This document shows positions 27,888-37,797 of a DNA stretch of 64,000 bases, piece by piece. Source of the stretch: Spiribacter curvatus. GTDB lineage: Bacteria > Pseudomonadota > Gammaproteobacteria > Nitrococcales > Nitrococcaceae. The notes below the pieces were generated by a model that saw only the letters and a program-made list of their open reading frames with translations, was not told the DNA's origin and did no database searches. How positions within the stretch are numbered: position 1 is the first letter of the stretch; each line of letters opens with the position of its first letter. The position numbers were made by a program, and so were the translations under genes. The DNA is taken from the NCBI RefSeq assembly GCF_000485905.1, contig NC_022664.1, positions 1,178,001-1,242,000 of the forward strand, read 5' to 3'.

Positions 27888-28907
27888 ATGGCGACCTACG
27901 ATTTTATCTTTAACGGACTCGGACTCCGAGAGTGGTGCGGCGAGCGCGGCGGTGGGTCCATGAGCATGGACGAGCTGCTGGCAAGCCAGGACACCACCGC
28001 ACCGTCACTCTGGGAACTGCCCTTCCCGTCTCTCGACAACCTCAACGACGCCTGCCCGGCCATTGCCCAGACCCGAGACCTTACCAGTGGTCTGGAGAGT
28101 GGCTTTCTGGCGGTCAAGGACAGCCTCAAGTTCATACTCGATCCGGTGACACAGCCACTGAGCTGGTTTTTGAACGGCGCGCTGAACATGTTCCAGACCG
28201 TGCCGTGGTTCATCATGATTCCACTCATGCTGATCGTGGTGCTGATCGCCTCCAAGTCAATGCGACTGGTGGGTATGGTCGCGGCGATGCTGGGATTCCT
28301 TGCGTTCATCGACCATTACGACTACGCAATGCAGACGCTCGCGATCATCTTCGTCTGCTCGCTGATCTGCGTATTACTGGGCGTACCCATCGGGATCGCC
28401 ATGTCGCGCAGTGACAATCTCCAACGAGGGATCACGCCGGTCCTGGATATGCTCCAGACGCTTCCGCCGTTCGTGTACCTGATTCCGCTGATTTTCCTGT
28501 TCTCCGTCACCGAGCCAAAGCTCTACGGGATTGCGATCATCCTCTACGCGATCGTGCCGGTCATCCGTCTCACCAACCTGGGTATCCGGCTGGTGGACAA
28601 GGATGTGATCGAGGCCGCGGATGCCTATGGCATGACCGATCGCCAGAAGCTCTACGGCGTACAGATTCCGCTGGCACTGCCGAACATCATGGCGGGTGTG
28701 AACCAGACCATCATGATGAGCCTCGCCATGGTCGTCATCGCCTCGCTGGTCTCGGCGCCCGGGTTGGGTGTGCTGGTGCTGCGCGGCATCCGCAACCTCG
28801 AGCTGGGTGTCGGACTGGTCTCCGGGCTTGGCATCGTCCTCCTCGCCGTCATCCTCGACCGTGTGACAAAGGCCGCTCTGGCCCGCGTCAACACGTCGCA
28901 GCAGTAA
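27888..28907 (+). CDS. glycine betaine/proline ABC transporter permease (ProW-like)
   Basis: A 339-residue inner-membrane permease. The first 85 residues are hydrophilic and acidic with a cysteine (REWCGERGGG), then PLSWFLNGALNMFQTVPWFIMIP begins the membrane domain. The ProW/OpuAB core follows: GVPIGIAMSRSDNLQRGITPVLDMLQTLPPFVYLIPLIFLF, the EAA loop (DVIEAADAYGMTDRQKLYGVQIPLALPNIMAGVNQ), and SLVSAPGLGVLVLRGI. AGAGGA lies upstream of the ATG. The extended N-terminal region is like that of ProW in length; its role is unknown. It lies downstream of an attenuator and 18 bases before the ATPase gene. Confidence 0.93.
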   Translation: MATYDFIFNGLGLREWCGERGGGSMSMDELLASQDTTAPSLWELPFPSLDNLNDACPAIAQTRDLTSGLESGFLAVKDSLKFILDPVTQPLSWFLNGALNMFQTVPWFIMIPLMLIVVLIASKSMRLVGMVAAMLGFLAFIDHYDYAMQTLAIIFVCSLICVLLGVPIGIAMSRSDNLQRGITPVLDMLQTLPPFVYLIPLIFLFSVTEPKLYGIAIILYAIVPVIRLTNLGIRLVDKDVIEAADAYGMTDRQKLYGVQIPLALPNIMAGVNQTIMMSLAMVVIASLVSAPGLGVLVLRGIRNLELGVGLVSGLGIVLLAVILDRVTKAALARVNTSQQ

Positions 28908-28925
28908 TCACAGGAGGTCGATTCA

Positions 28926-29987
28926 ATGAGCGATCAGATAAAGATCTCGATCCAGCATCTGTACAAGATCTTCGGTGACGACCCGGAGACGGCGCTGGAG
29001 CATGTCAAGGCGGGCGTCAACAAAACCGACCTGCTGGAACAGTACGGTCATGTGCTCGGTCTGCAGGACATCAACGTTGACATCGCCGATGGTCAGATCA
29101 CGGTGATCATGGGGCTGTCCGGCTCCGGGAAATCAACGTTGATCCGCCATCTCAACCGACTCATCGAGCCGACGGCCGGCGACGTGCTGGTCGATGGCAA
29201 CAATGTGATCGGCTATGACGAGGATGCGCTCCGCCGGTTACGACGCGAGAACATGTCGATGGTGTTCCAGAAGTTCGCCCTTCTCCCCCATCGCACCATC
29301 GCCGAGAACGCCGCAATGCCTCTGGTTGTGCGGGGTGAGGACAAGTCCACTGCTCTGACCGAAGCCAGCAAGTGGCTGGCACGCGTTGGCCTTCAGGGCA
29401 ACGACAATCAGCATCCGCACCAGCTCTCAGGCGGTATGCAACAGCGGGTGGGTATCGCACGGGCACTCACCTCCAACTCAGACATCATGCTGATGGATGA
29501 GGCATTCTCCGCACTCGACCCGCTCATCCGAACGGACATGCAGGATCTGCTCCTCGAGCTTCAGCAAGAGCTGCACAAGACGATCGTGTTCATCACGCAT
29601 GACCTCGACGAGGCGCTCAAGCTCGCGGACCACCTGGTGATCCTCAAGGATGGCTATACCGTGCAGCAGGGCGAGCCGCAGGAGATACTGCTGCGCCCGA
29701 ACGATCCGTACATCATTGACTTCATCAGTGACATCAACCGTGCCCGCGTGCTTCGCGTCCGCTCGGTGATGAAGCACACGCGTGAGGCGATCGATGGGCC
29801 TGTCGCCGGAGACGTCGACGAGGATACTAATCTTGAATCCGTGATCGCCGCCTCTGACGGTGACACGGACCTCGTCTATCGGGTCGTCCGGGATGGCGAG
29901 CAGATCGGTGTGATCAGTATGCGGACACTGGTCAAGGCATTGGTGCCGACCAGTGCAGCTGAGGGTGGCGTCCGCGGTAATTACTGA
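28926..29987 (+). CDS. glycine betaine/proline ABC transporter ATP-binding protein (ProV-like)
   Basis: A 353-residue ABC ATPase of the ProV/OpuAA family with a strong AGGAGG site. The N-terminal QHLYKIFGDDPETALEHVKAG extension is typical of ProV. Walker A is GLSGSGKST, the Q-loop VFQKFALLPH, the signature LSGGMQQRVGIARAL, Walker B IMLMDEA and the switch FITHDLDEAL. After residue 280 only a short CBS-like segment remains (VYRVVRDGEQIGVISMRTLVKAL), about half of the tandem CBS module that senses ionic strength in OpuA and length-wise less than ProV (400). Regulation of activity by salt may therefore differ. Confidence 0.93.
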   Translation: MSDQIKISIQHLYKIFGDDPETALEHVKAGVNKTDLLEQYGHVLGLQDINVDIADGQITVIMGLSGSGKSTLIRHLNRLIEPTAGDVLVDGNNVIGYDEDALRRLRRENMSMVFQKFALLPHRTIAENAAMPLVVRGEDKSTALTEASKWLARVGLQGNDNQHPHQLSGGMQQRVGIARALTSNSDIMLMDEAFSALDPLIRTDMQDLLLELQQELHKTIVFITHDLDEALKLADHLVILKDGYTVQQGEPQEILLRPNDPYIIDFISDINRARVLRVRSVMKHTREAIDGPVAGDVDEDTNLESVIAASDGDTDLVYRVVRDGEQIGVISMRTLVKALVPTSAAEGGVRGNY

Positions 29988-30010
29988 CCGCCCCCGTCCC
30001 GCATCTCTAT

Positions 30011-30054
30011 AAAAAAACCCCGCTGCGACGCAGAGGCCGCAGCGGGGTTTTTCA
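30011..30054. terminator. bidirectional rho-independent terminator
   Basis: CCCCGCTGCG (30018-30027) pairs with CGCAGCGGGG (30038-30047) around a ten-base loop. It is flanked by A7 on the left and T5 on the right, so it has a U-tract in either direction. It separates the converging betaine transporter operon and katG. Confidence 0.93.
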
Positions 30055-30068
30055 GTCGAGGCAGTCGA

Positions 30069-32249
<2,181 letters not shown>

Positions 32250-32372
32250 TCATGATCTCCGCTCTTTGGCTTTGTGACTGTCCTATTTATAACAGACACA
32301 GAGTGAAAGGGAATTTGTTACGGCCGATAGAATGGATAGGCGGAGTATATGAGTAAGCATTCAGCTATTTGC

Positions 32373-32515
32373 TCGCTGCGCCGGCGTCCCAATCGCTCAC
32401 GCGATTGGTCGAACCCATTATCTGCCTGTACCGAGGGTTCGAACCCCCGGGCACTGTCAGACATAAAAAAGGGGCCTGCAGCCCCTGTTTTATGTCTGGC
32501 GGAGAGGGAGGGATT
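32373..32515 (-). repeat. tRNA-3'-end-derived repeat beside tRNA-Ser, copy A
   Basis: On the minus strand, downstream of tRNA-Ser, come a terminator-like hairpin (AGGGGC/GCCCCT with T6, about 32463-32488), a T-arm-like GGGGGTTCGAACCC segment (about 32434-32449), and a hairpin CCAATCGC/GCGATTGG (32389-32408). The same series occurs at 43568-43708 near the other tRNA-Ser, with the stem changed but still paired. Confidence 0.75.
32463..32488 (-). terminator. terminator downstream of the 32.5 kb tRNA-Ser
   Basis: On the minus strand, AGGGGC-TGCA-GCCCCT is followed by six Ts (plus-strand A6 at 32465-32470). It begins nine bases after the encoded CCA end of the tRNA-Ser and should end its transcript. 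Confidence 0.85.
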
Positions 32516-32579
32516 GACCCGGCGGGTACCGTACACGCGCTTTCCAGGCGCGCTCCTTCGACCGCTCGGACACCTCTCC
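32497..32579 (-). tRNA. tRNA-Ser (GGA), with atypical variable and T arms
   Basis: On the minus strand the acceptor stem GGAGAGG pairs with CCTCTCC followed by G and encoded CCA. The D-arm TCCGAGCGGTCGAAGGA and the anticodon arm GCGCC-TGGAAA-GCGCG give anticodon GGA, as in E. coli tRNA-Ser(GGA). However, the variable and T arms read GTACGGTACCCGCCGGGTCAATCCC: the TTCGA of the T loop is missing, and total length is 83 instead of about 88-90. It may be a degenerate copy or a genuinely unusual tRNA. Compare the canonical tRNA-Ser(CGA) at 43690. Confidence 0.6.
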
Positions 32580-32615
32580 AATAAGCGATCAGGATAATTC
32601 ACGACGGACTACGGA

Positions 32616-32948
32616 TCAATCGGTGCCACGCCCGGGACCATAGACGGACGTCGGGAATGGTGTGACGTTGCCGTCGGCGTCGGAGATCTTGGGAGCGCCT
32701 TCCTTCTCGACTTCGTCCACACGGACAATCGAGTGCATTGGCACATAGGTGCGCTTGACGCCTTCGAACTCGTTCTTGAGTTTCTCTTCGGCCGGATCGA
32801 CCACCACCTGAGTGCGCTCACCAAAGGTGAGTTCCTCAACCTCGACGAAGCCGAGCAGGCCGCCATCAGAGATGTTGCGGGCATAGATCTCGTAGATCTT
32901 GCTCTGATTGTGAAAGATCACACGGTAAATGCGCTCGGAAGACGCCAT
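32616..32948 (-). CDS. DUF1820 family protein
   Basis: A 110-residue soluble protein of the DUF1820 family, common in gammaproteobacteria. Conserved stretches are IYRVIFHNQSKIYEIYAR, GFVEVEELTFGERTQVVVDP, EEKLKNEFEGVKRTYVPMHSIVRVDEVEKEG. The start at 32948 gives MASSERIYRVIF; an upstream in-frame codon would add nine residues. Family function is unknown; it probably folds as a small beta barrel. It stands alone between the tRNA-Ser and the peroxiredoxin gene, in the same direction as both. Confidence 0.88.
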   Translation of the reverse strand: MASSERIYRVIFHNQSKIYEIYARNISDGGLLGFVEVEELTFGERTQVVVDPAEEKLKNEFEGVKRTYVPMHSIVRVDEVEKEGAPKISDADGNVTPFPTSVYGPGRGTD

Positions 32949-33090
32949 GGCAGACCTGCCGGTATTCGCTATCAAAGGCTCTAGAGGTTAACACGGCATC
33001 GGGCCTGGACGGCGCAGCACCGGAACGGTGTGCAAAGCGCGAGGTGTAGGGTCAGGCCGGAGCGATGGCATCGCCCCGGCCATCAACGAT

Positions 33091-33753
33091 TCAGTCGGCG
33101 GGCTGGCGGGCGACACGGAGGTAGGGCTTGAGTGTGTCCCAACCCTCCGGAAATTTCTCCCGTGCCTGCTCGTCACTGACCGCCGGCGGGATGATGATGT
33201 CATCGCCATCACGCCAATTGACGGGCGTCGCCACCGTGTGTCGCGCATTCAGCTGCAGGGAGTCGAGCAGACGCAGGATTTCGTTGAAATCCCGGCCGCT
33301 GGTCATCGGGTAGATCAGCATCGCCTTGATACGCTTGTCGGGACCGATGACGTAAACGGCCCGGACGGTGGCGTTATCCTTCGCGGTCCGTCCCTCGCAG
33401 TTCTCACCCTCATCCTCGGGCAGCATGTCGTAGAGTTTGGAGATGGTCAGGTCGGTGTCCCCGATCATCGGATAGTTCGGCGCCGTTCCCTGCGTCTCCT
33501 CGATGTCCCTCGACCAGGTGGCATGGTTTTCCACAGGGTCGACCGACAGTCCGATGACCTTCGTCCCACGCTTGTCGAAGTCGGGCTTGAGCTGTGCCAT
33601 GTAGCCAAGCTCAGTCGTGCAGACCGGGGTGAAATCCTTCGGGTGAGAGAACAGGATTGCCCAATCGTCGCCGATCCAGTCATGAAAGCGGATCTCGCCT
33701 TCAGTGGTCTTGGCGGTAAAATCCGGCGCGATACTTCCAATACGCAGTCCCAT
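33091..33753 (-). CDS. 1-Cys peroxiredoxin (Prx6-type)
   Basis: A 220-residue thiol peroxidase of the Prx6 subfamily, which reduces hydrogen and organic peroxides. The peroxidatic Cys is C45 in HPKDFTPVCTTELG, with the supporting Thr and a downstream Arg in the ALLIYPMTSGR-like segment (MLIYPMTSGRDFNEILRLLDSLQ). The long C-terminal dimerisation domain with VNWRDGDDIIIPPAVSDEQA is diagnostic of Prx6. No clear resolving Cys is present, so an external thiol is needed. It lies about 110 bases from a divergent gene of unknown function. Together with katG it gives this region a peroxide-defence theme. Confidence 0.95.
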   Translation of the reverse strand: MGLRIGSIAPDFTAKTTEGEIRFHDWIGDDWAILFSHPKDFTPVCTTELGYMAQLKPDFDKRGTKVIGLSVDPVENHATWSRDIEETQGTAPNYPMIGDTDLTISKLYDMLPEDEGENCEGRTAKDNATVRAVYVIGPDKRIKAMLIYPMTSGRDFNEILRLLDSLQLNARHTVATPVNWRDGDDIIIPPAVSDEQAREKFPEGWDTLKPYLRVARQPAD

Positions 33754-33862
33754 CGAAACGCTCCATCGGCTACTGTTCCATTACAATGTTGCGCATATTA
33801 AGACCGGCGCGGTCTTATTGAAAAGAATTGTTACTTATTCTCATATATCTGGATGGAATATA

Positions 33863-34333
33863 ATGCACGCTTGGGAAGGCCAGAGCTTCAGCGACATCCG
33901 TCTAATCACCCAGCGCCGAGACCCGCGTCGCTTCCAATTAGGCTGCGCCACGAGTGACGGCACGCATACCGCGCTCCAGTGGTTCCGCAATATGCCCGAG
34001 ATCTCACAGTGGCTTCGACGGATGGAACCCCAGCGCTGGGCCATCCGCGGTTCTGCGCTCATCGCCATCAAGGCAGAGCTCGAGCCTATCCTCACGCGTG
34101 TCGATGTCTACGGGCTTGAAGAGGAAAGCCGGGTTGCTCACAACGCCGTGACCGCGGGGCACTATCAGATCCTCTGGTGGGGTGATTTCAGCACTTTTGC
34201 GGCGGCCGGAGACCACTGGTCGGACACGTTCCTCAGTCGCGAAGGGCTGACACCGGTCAATGCCGCGGACAATGAACAGGCAAAGGCACTGGCGGAAAGC
34301 CTGCGGGCTCGGGTCGACGCTCTAACCGAGTGA
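33863..34333 (+). CDS. hypothetical protein
   Basis: A 156-residue soluble protein that I do not recognise. The ATG at 33863 follows an AT-rich promoter-like stretch; the frame is open further upstream into the peroxiredoxin gene, but that part lacks coding character. It has no signal peptide, no membrane segment, one cysteine and several tryptophans (ALQWFRNMPEISQWLRRM, HYQILWWGDFST). The second half (VTAGHYQILWWGDF ... SDTFLSREGLTPVN) looks globular. It is 47 bases before the HIT gene on the same strand. Confidence 0.65.
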   Translation: MHAWEGQSFSDIRLITQRRDPRRFQLGCATSDGTHTALQWFRNMPEISQWLRRMEPQRWAIRGSALIAIKAELEPILTRVDVYGLEEESRVAHNAVTAGHYQILWWGDFSTFAAAGDHWSDTFLSREGLTPVNAADNEQAKALAESLRARVDALTE

Positions 34334-34380
34334 CGTCGCGGCGGTTGCGTTGCGCGGGAATTCCGCCTTAGTCTCACCCT

Positions 34381-34737
34381 ATGAACAAACCATGTATCTT
34401 CTGTGAGATCGCTGCGGGCCGCATGGATGCTGAAGTCATCCATCAGGATGAGCAGGTTGTCGCCTTCCGGGACATACACCCGCAGGCACCCACTCATGTG
34501 CTGGTCATCCCGCGCCGGCACATTGAAAGCATGACTGAAATCGAGGCGGCAGACGCCGAACTCATCGGACATATGCACCTGACCGCCAAGCGCCTGGCGA
34601 ATGAGTTGGGTATTGCCGAGTCGGGTTTTCGCAGCATTTTCAACTTCGGACGTGATGCCGGACAGACGGTCTGGCATATCCATCTGCACTTAATGGGCGG
34701 GCGAAGCATGGGCTGGCCCCCCTGGCCCGGGAACTGA
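34381..34737 (+). CDS. HIT family protein (HinT-like nucleotide hydrolase)
   Basis: A 118-residue histidine-triad protein. The HxHxHxx motif is HIHLHLMGG near the C-terminus; [35 protein letters not shown] is the typical N-terminal half with a CxxC, a possible zinc site in HinT relatives. HinT hydrolyses adenosine phosphoramidates, including aminoacyl-AMP. The tail is short (GWPPWPGN). Two plus-strand genes, this and the transaldolase, are separated by five bases and are probably co-transcribed. Confidence 0.93.
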   Translation: MNKPCIFCEIAAGRMDAEVIHQDEQVVAFRDIHPQAPTHVLVIPRRHIESMTEIEAADAELIGHMHLTAKRLANELGIAESGFRSIFNFGRDAGQTVWHIHLHLMGGRSMGWPPWPGN

Positions 34738-34742
34738 AGCGA

Positions 34743-35393
34743 ATGAAATTCTTTGTTGATACGGCCCAGGCCGACGATATCCGCGAGCTCAACGATTACG
34801 GACTGCTGGATGGCGTAACAACGAATCCGTCGCTGATCGCGAAATCCGGTCGTGACTTCAAGACGGTGGTTGGCGAGATCTGCGCAATCGTCGATGGGCC
34901 GGTATCGGCGGAAGTCGCGGCGCTCGACTTCGATAGTATGCTGCGTGAAGCGCACACACTTGCGGCGATCGCTGACAATGTCGTCGTCAAGCTGCCACTG
35001 ACACTCGATGGCCTCAAGGCCTGCCGGCGCTTGAGTGGTGCTGGGATCAATACCAATGTCACGCTCTGCTTTTCGGCGAATCAGGCACTCCTGGCGGCCA
35101 AGGCCGGAGCGACCTATGTCTCACCGTTCATCGGCCGACTTGATGACATCAACCTCGATGGCATGGCGCTGATCAACGAGATGCGGGCGATCTACGACAA
35201 CTACGACTTCTCCACCCAAATCCTCGCGGCGTCGATCCGTAACGCCAATCACGTCAAGGATGCCGCCCTCGCCGGCGCCGATGTGGCCACAATCCCGCCG
35301 GCCGTGATTCGTGGACTCGTCAGCCATATCCTCACGGATAAAGGGCTTGATCAGTTCATCCGCGATTGGCAGGCAACCGGACAGTCCATCTGA
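34743..35393 (+). CDS. tal: transaldolase (small TalC/FSA-type)
   Basis: A 216-residue member of the short transaldolase/fructose-6-phosphate aldolase family. The Schiff-base lysine is K83 in [12 protein letters not shown]; other conserved parts are [59 protein letters not shown] and [12 protein letters not shown]. It is probably a transaldolase of the non-oxidative pentose phosphate pathway, but some relatives are fructose-6-phosphate aldolases, and sequence alone does not exclude that. It follows the HIT gene by five bases. Confidence 0.93.
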   Translation: MKFFVDTAQADDIRELNDYGLLDGVTTNPSLIAKSGRDFKTVVGEICAIVDGPVSAEVAALDFDSMLREAHTLAAIADNVVVKLPLTLDGLKACRRLSGAGINTNVTLCFSANQALLAAKAGATYVSPFIGRLDDINLDGMALINEMRAIYDNYDFSTQILAASIRNANHVKDAALAGADVATIPPAVIRGLVSHILTDKGLDQFIRDWQATGQSI

Positions 35394-35445
35394 ACGGCCT
35401 GATCGGGAAACCTGGCTGGCTAGCAATCAACGACGGCCGGAAACG

Positions 35446-36330
35446 CTACCGGATTGACTCGCGGTGACTGATAATTGTCAGCGCCGTCACCGACGAGAGA
35501 ATAATGATCATCCCAAGGACCTCGGCAAGCGATAACGCCTGGCCGAGCCCGATGACACCGTAGAGCGTTGCGGTCACTGGCTCGATCATGGCGACCACCG
35601 CTGCCATGGTGGGCAGCACGCCGCGCAGGCCGATGAAATAGCAGAGAAACGAAAGCCCCGCCCCGATAATCCCGAAAAGCAGGAACAGCGGCGCATCAGG
35701 CGACAGGGGGACGCTCACGGCCTGTCCGGGGTCAACCAGAAAGACCAGCGCGAAGACGGCCGCGAGAAACGCCACGGTCAGGGATACCGGCGTACTGCCG
35801 TGTGAGCCGGCGGACTTGAAAGCGAATATGAACACCGAGTAGGAGATGCCGGACAGCAGTCCGGCAATAACCCCCCAGAGGTTGATGGCGCCGGGCGTCG
35901 CACGGTAGAGCCCGGTCAACAGTATCACCCCCACCATAATCGCCCCGATAACGCCGAATTTGAGTAACGTCGGACGCTCTGTGCCGCGCGCGAATGACAC
36001 GAAGTACACCATCACCGGCGCGCTGTACATGAGCGTTACTGCGACCGCAACGCTGGCCTCGCTGATGCTGATGAAATAGAACGTGAGATTGCCGGTGACG
36101 CCGAGTCCCGCCAGCGCCGACCAGCCGATCAGCGGTTTGGTCAGATTCAGGGAACAACCCTGAACGCGGATGATGGCCACCCAGATCAGCATGCAGATAA
36201 GACCGACGAGAAGCCGCCAGAATGAGAGCAGCTCCGGTGCCCAACCCGCAGTCATGAGTTGCCCTGCCAACCCACCCGCAAGCCCCCATTGAAACGCGGC
36301 GGCCATGACAAGCGCGATCGGAAGCAACAT
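35446..36330 (-). CDS. EamA/DMT-family transporter
   Basis: A 294-residue drug/metabolite transporter with ten predicted helices in two EamA repeats. The first repeat includes FQWGLAGGLAGQLM, LGVTGNLTFYFISISEASVAVAVTLMYSAPVMVYF; the second includes GVIAGLLSGISYSVFIFAFK and PTMAAVVAMIEPVTATLYGVIGLGQALSLAEVLG. Such proteins export amino acids or other small metabolites; the substrate is unknown. It converges on the transaldolase gene. An ATG at 36330 begins MLLPIALVMAAAFQWG, fitting the first membrane helix. Confidence 0.9.
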   Translation of the reverse strand: MLLPIALVMAAAFQWGLAGGLAGQLMTAGWAPELLSFWRLLVGLICMLIWVAIIRVQGCSLNLTKPLIGWSALAGLGVTGNLTFYFISISEASVAVAVTLMYSAPVMVYFVSFARGTERPTLLKFGVIGAIMVGVILLTGLYRATPGAINLWGVIAGLLSGISYSVFIFAFKSAGSHGSTPVSLTVAFLAAVFALVFLVDPGQAVSVPLSPDAPLFLLFGIIGAGLSFLCYFIGLRGVLPTMAAVVAMIEPVTATLYGVIGLGQALSLAEVLGMIIILSSVTALTIISHRESIR

Positions 36331-36501
36331 AGGCGACGTCCCCGGTCACCTGCTGAAAGGGTAAAGCGTGCGGTGACTATGGAAAGACAAAAATGACAAC
36401 CCTACGTTCCACCATCAACAGGCGGGTCGACGATGAATAATGAGCAAGTCGGTCATTTTGGTTGAAGGCAGTGCTGACCGAGCGGGCACCCCGCCGCGCA
36501 T

Positions 36502-36526
36502 AAAAAAACCGGCACGTAGCCGGTTT
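36502..36526 (-). terminator. terminator downstream of tRNA-Arg
   Basis: On the minus strand the sequence after the tRNA CCA end is AAACCGGC-TACGT-GCCGG followed by seven Ts. Stem CCGGC/GCCGG (36509-36513 with 36519-36523) plus the U-tract is a standard rho-independent terminator. Confidence 0.85.
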
Positions 36527-36535
36527 CTCTTTGAA

Positions 36536-36612
36536 TGGTGCGCCCGGGAGGACTCGAACCCCCAACCTTCTGATTCGTAGTCAGATACTCTATCCAGTTG
36601 AGCTACAGGCGC
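36536..36612 (-). tRNA. tRNA-Arg (ACG)
   Basis: A 77-base canonical tRNA on the minus strand: acceptor GCGCCTG with CGGGCGC, then A and encoded CCA; D-arm GCTCAACTGGATAGAGT; anticodon stem TCTGA with loop CTACGAA giving anticodon ACG, read as ICG after A34 deamination; T-arm with GGTTCGAGTCC. The tRNA deaminase gene tadA lies in the same window (47167). Confidence 0.97.
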
Positions 36613-36746
36613 CTCAACAAAGCGAAATTATGGAGAAATCGACGGGGACCGTCAAGAAACCGACATCGAGGGAGCGAGGCGCTCAGTTGCAATGGGGCTG
36701 TCAAGGCCTGTAGGTTTTTGATTGACCATTCAATCAAAGGAACAAT

Positions 36747-37694
36747 ATGCACTCTGTCAATGTTTTTGCTTCAGGACGCGGGTACTTGACCCATGCCATC
36801 GCGGTGGCGGCGATTGGTTTCTCGGGGTACGCACTCGCCGATAATCTCGAGACACAGCTGGAGGCGCTGCAGGACTTCCAGGTGATTGCCCATCGTGGCG
36901 CCAGTGGCCACGCGCCTGAACACAGCATGGAGGCCCTTCAGATGGCCCATGACATGGGGGCCGATTACCTTGAGCTGGATATTCAGTTGTCCGCTGACGG
37001 CGTGCTGGTCGCCATTCACGACGAAACCGTCGATCGCACAACAGATGGAGAAGGCGCCGTCCAGGATTTCGACCTCGCCGGGCTGAAGGCGCTCGATGCC
37101 GGCAGCTGGTTCAATGATGCCAATCCGGATCGCGCCCGGCAGGATTTCGTCGGCACCGAAGTGGTCACCCTCGATGAGGTCATCGATCGTTTCGGCACCC
37201 AGACCCGCTACTACCTTGAGACCAAATCGGCAGAGCGCGATCCAACCCTTGAGGCGGCGATGATGGAAAAACTCAGTGACCGCGGCCTGATCGAAGCCGG
37301 CGCCGTTGTGATTCAGTCTTTCTCACAGGAAAGCCTCCAGAAGGTACAGGCCATCAATCCGGACGTGCCACTCATTCAGCTCGTGTGGTATTACCCGGAA
37401 TCCGATGACAGCGACGCACTCGTTGAATGGACGGGCGTCACGCCTGGGCCCGAGTCAATCAGTGACGCGGATTTCCAGAGCGTACGCGAGTATGCCGTCG
37501 GCATTGGCAGTAACCTCGCCTATCAGGGTAATCAGGTCATCGATGACGACTTCGTCCGACAGGCGCAGACCAACGACCTGCTGGTCCATATCTACACGAT
37601 CAATGCGGTCCCGGAGATGGAGCAGTTAATGCGTTGGGGCGTTGATGGAGTCTTCACCAACTTCCCGGCGCGCCTCATCCGCCTGGTCGATTGA
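36747..37694 (+). CDS. periplasmic glycerophosphodiester phosphodiesterase
   Basis: A 315-residue GDPD-family enzyme that hydrolyses glycerophosphodiesters to glycerol-3-phosphate and an alcohol. A signal peptide ends near GYALADN. Catalytic elements are VIAHRGASGHAPEHS (His and Glu), YLELDIQLSADGVLVAIHDETVDRTT (metal ligands and second His) and YLETKS. The C-terminal VHIYTINAVPEMEQLMRWGVDGVFTNFPARL is also diagnostic. It is close in layout to periplasmic GlpQ but shorter. With choline glycerophosphodiesters as substrate it could feed the betaine pathway; that is inference. It stands between tRNA-Arg and the NCS2 permease gene. Confidence 0.93.
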   Translation: MHSVNVFASGRGYLTHAIAVAAIGFSGYALADNLETQLEALQDFQVIAHRGASGHAPEHSMEALQMAHDMGADYLELDIQLSADGVLVAIHDETVDRTTDGEGAVQDFDLAGLKALDAGSWFNDANPDRARQDFVGTEVVTLDEVIDRFGTQTRYYLETKSAERDPTLEAAMMEKLSDRGLIEAGAVVIQSFSQESLQKVQAINPDVPLIQLVWYYPESDDSDALVEWTGVTPGPESISDADFQSVREYAVGIGSNLAYQGNQVIDDDFVRQAQTNDLLVHIYTINAVPEMEQLMRWGVDGVFTNFPARLIRLVD

Positions 37695-37797
37695 GGGTAT
37701 GGTCATAGCGCGTTGAATGAAGCAAGCGCTCCAATAACATGGCAGATAATCGCTCGCTGGGTATAATCGCGTTTTGCGTATCCTGGGAGTATCCACC

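Noticed and set aside
32349-32597. Small open frames around tRNA-Ser at 32.3-32.6 kb
   Set aside because: They run through a tRNA gene, its terminator and the repeat, and have no ribosome-binding site.
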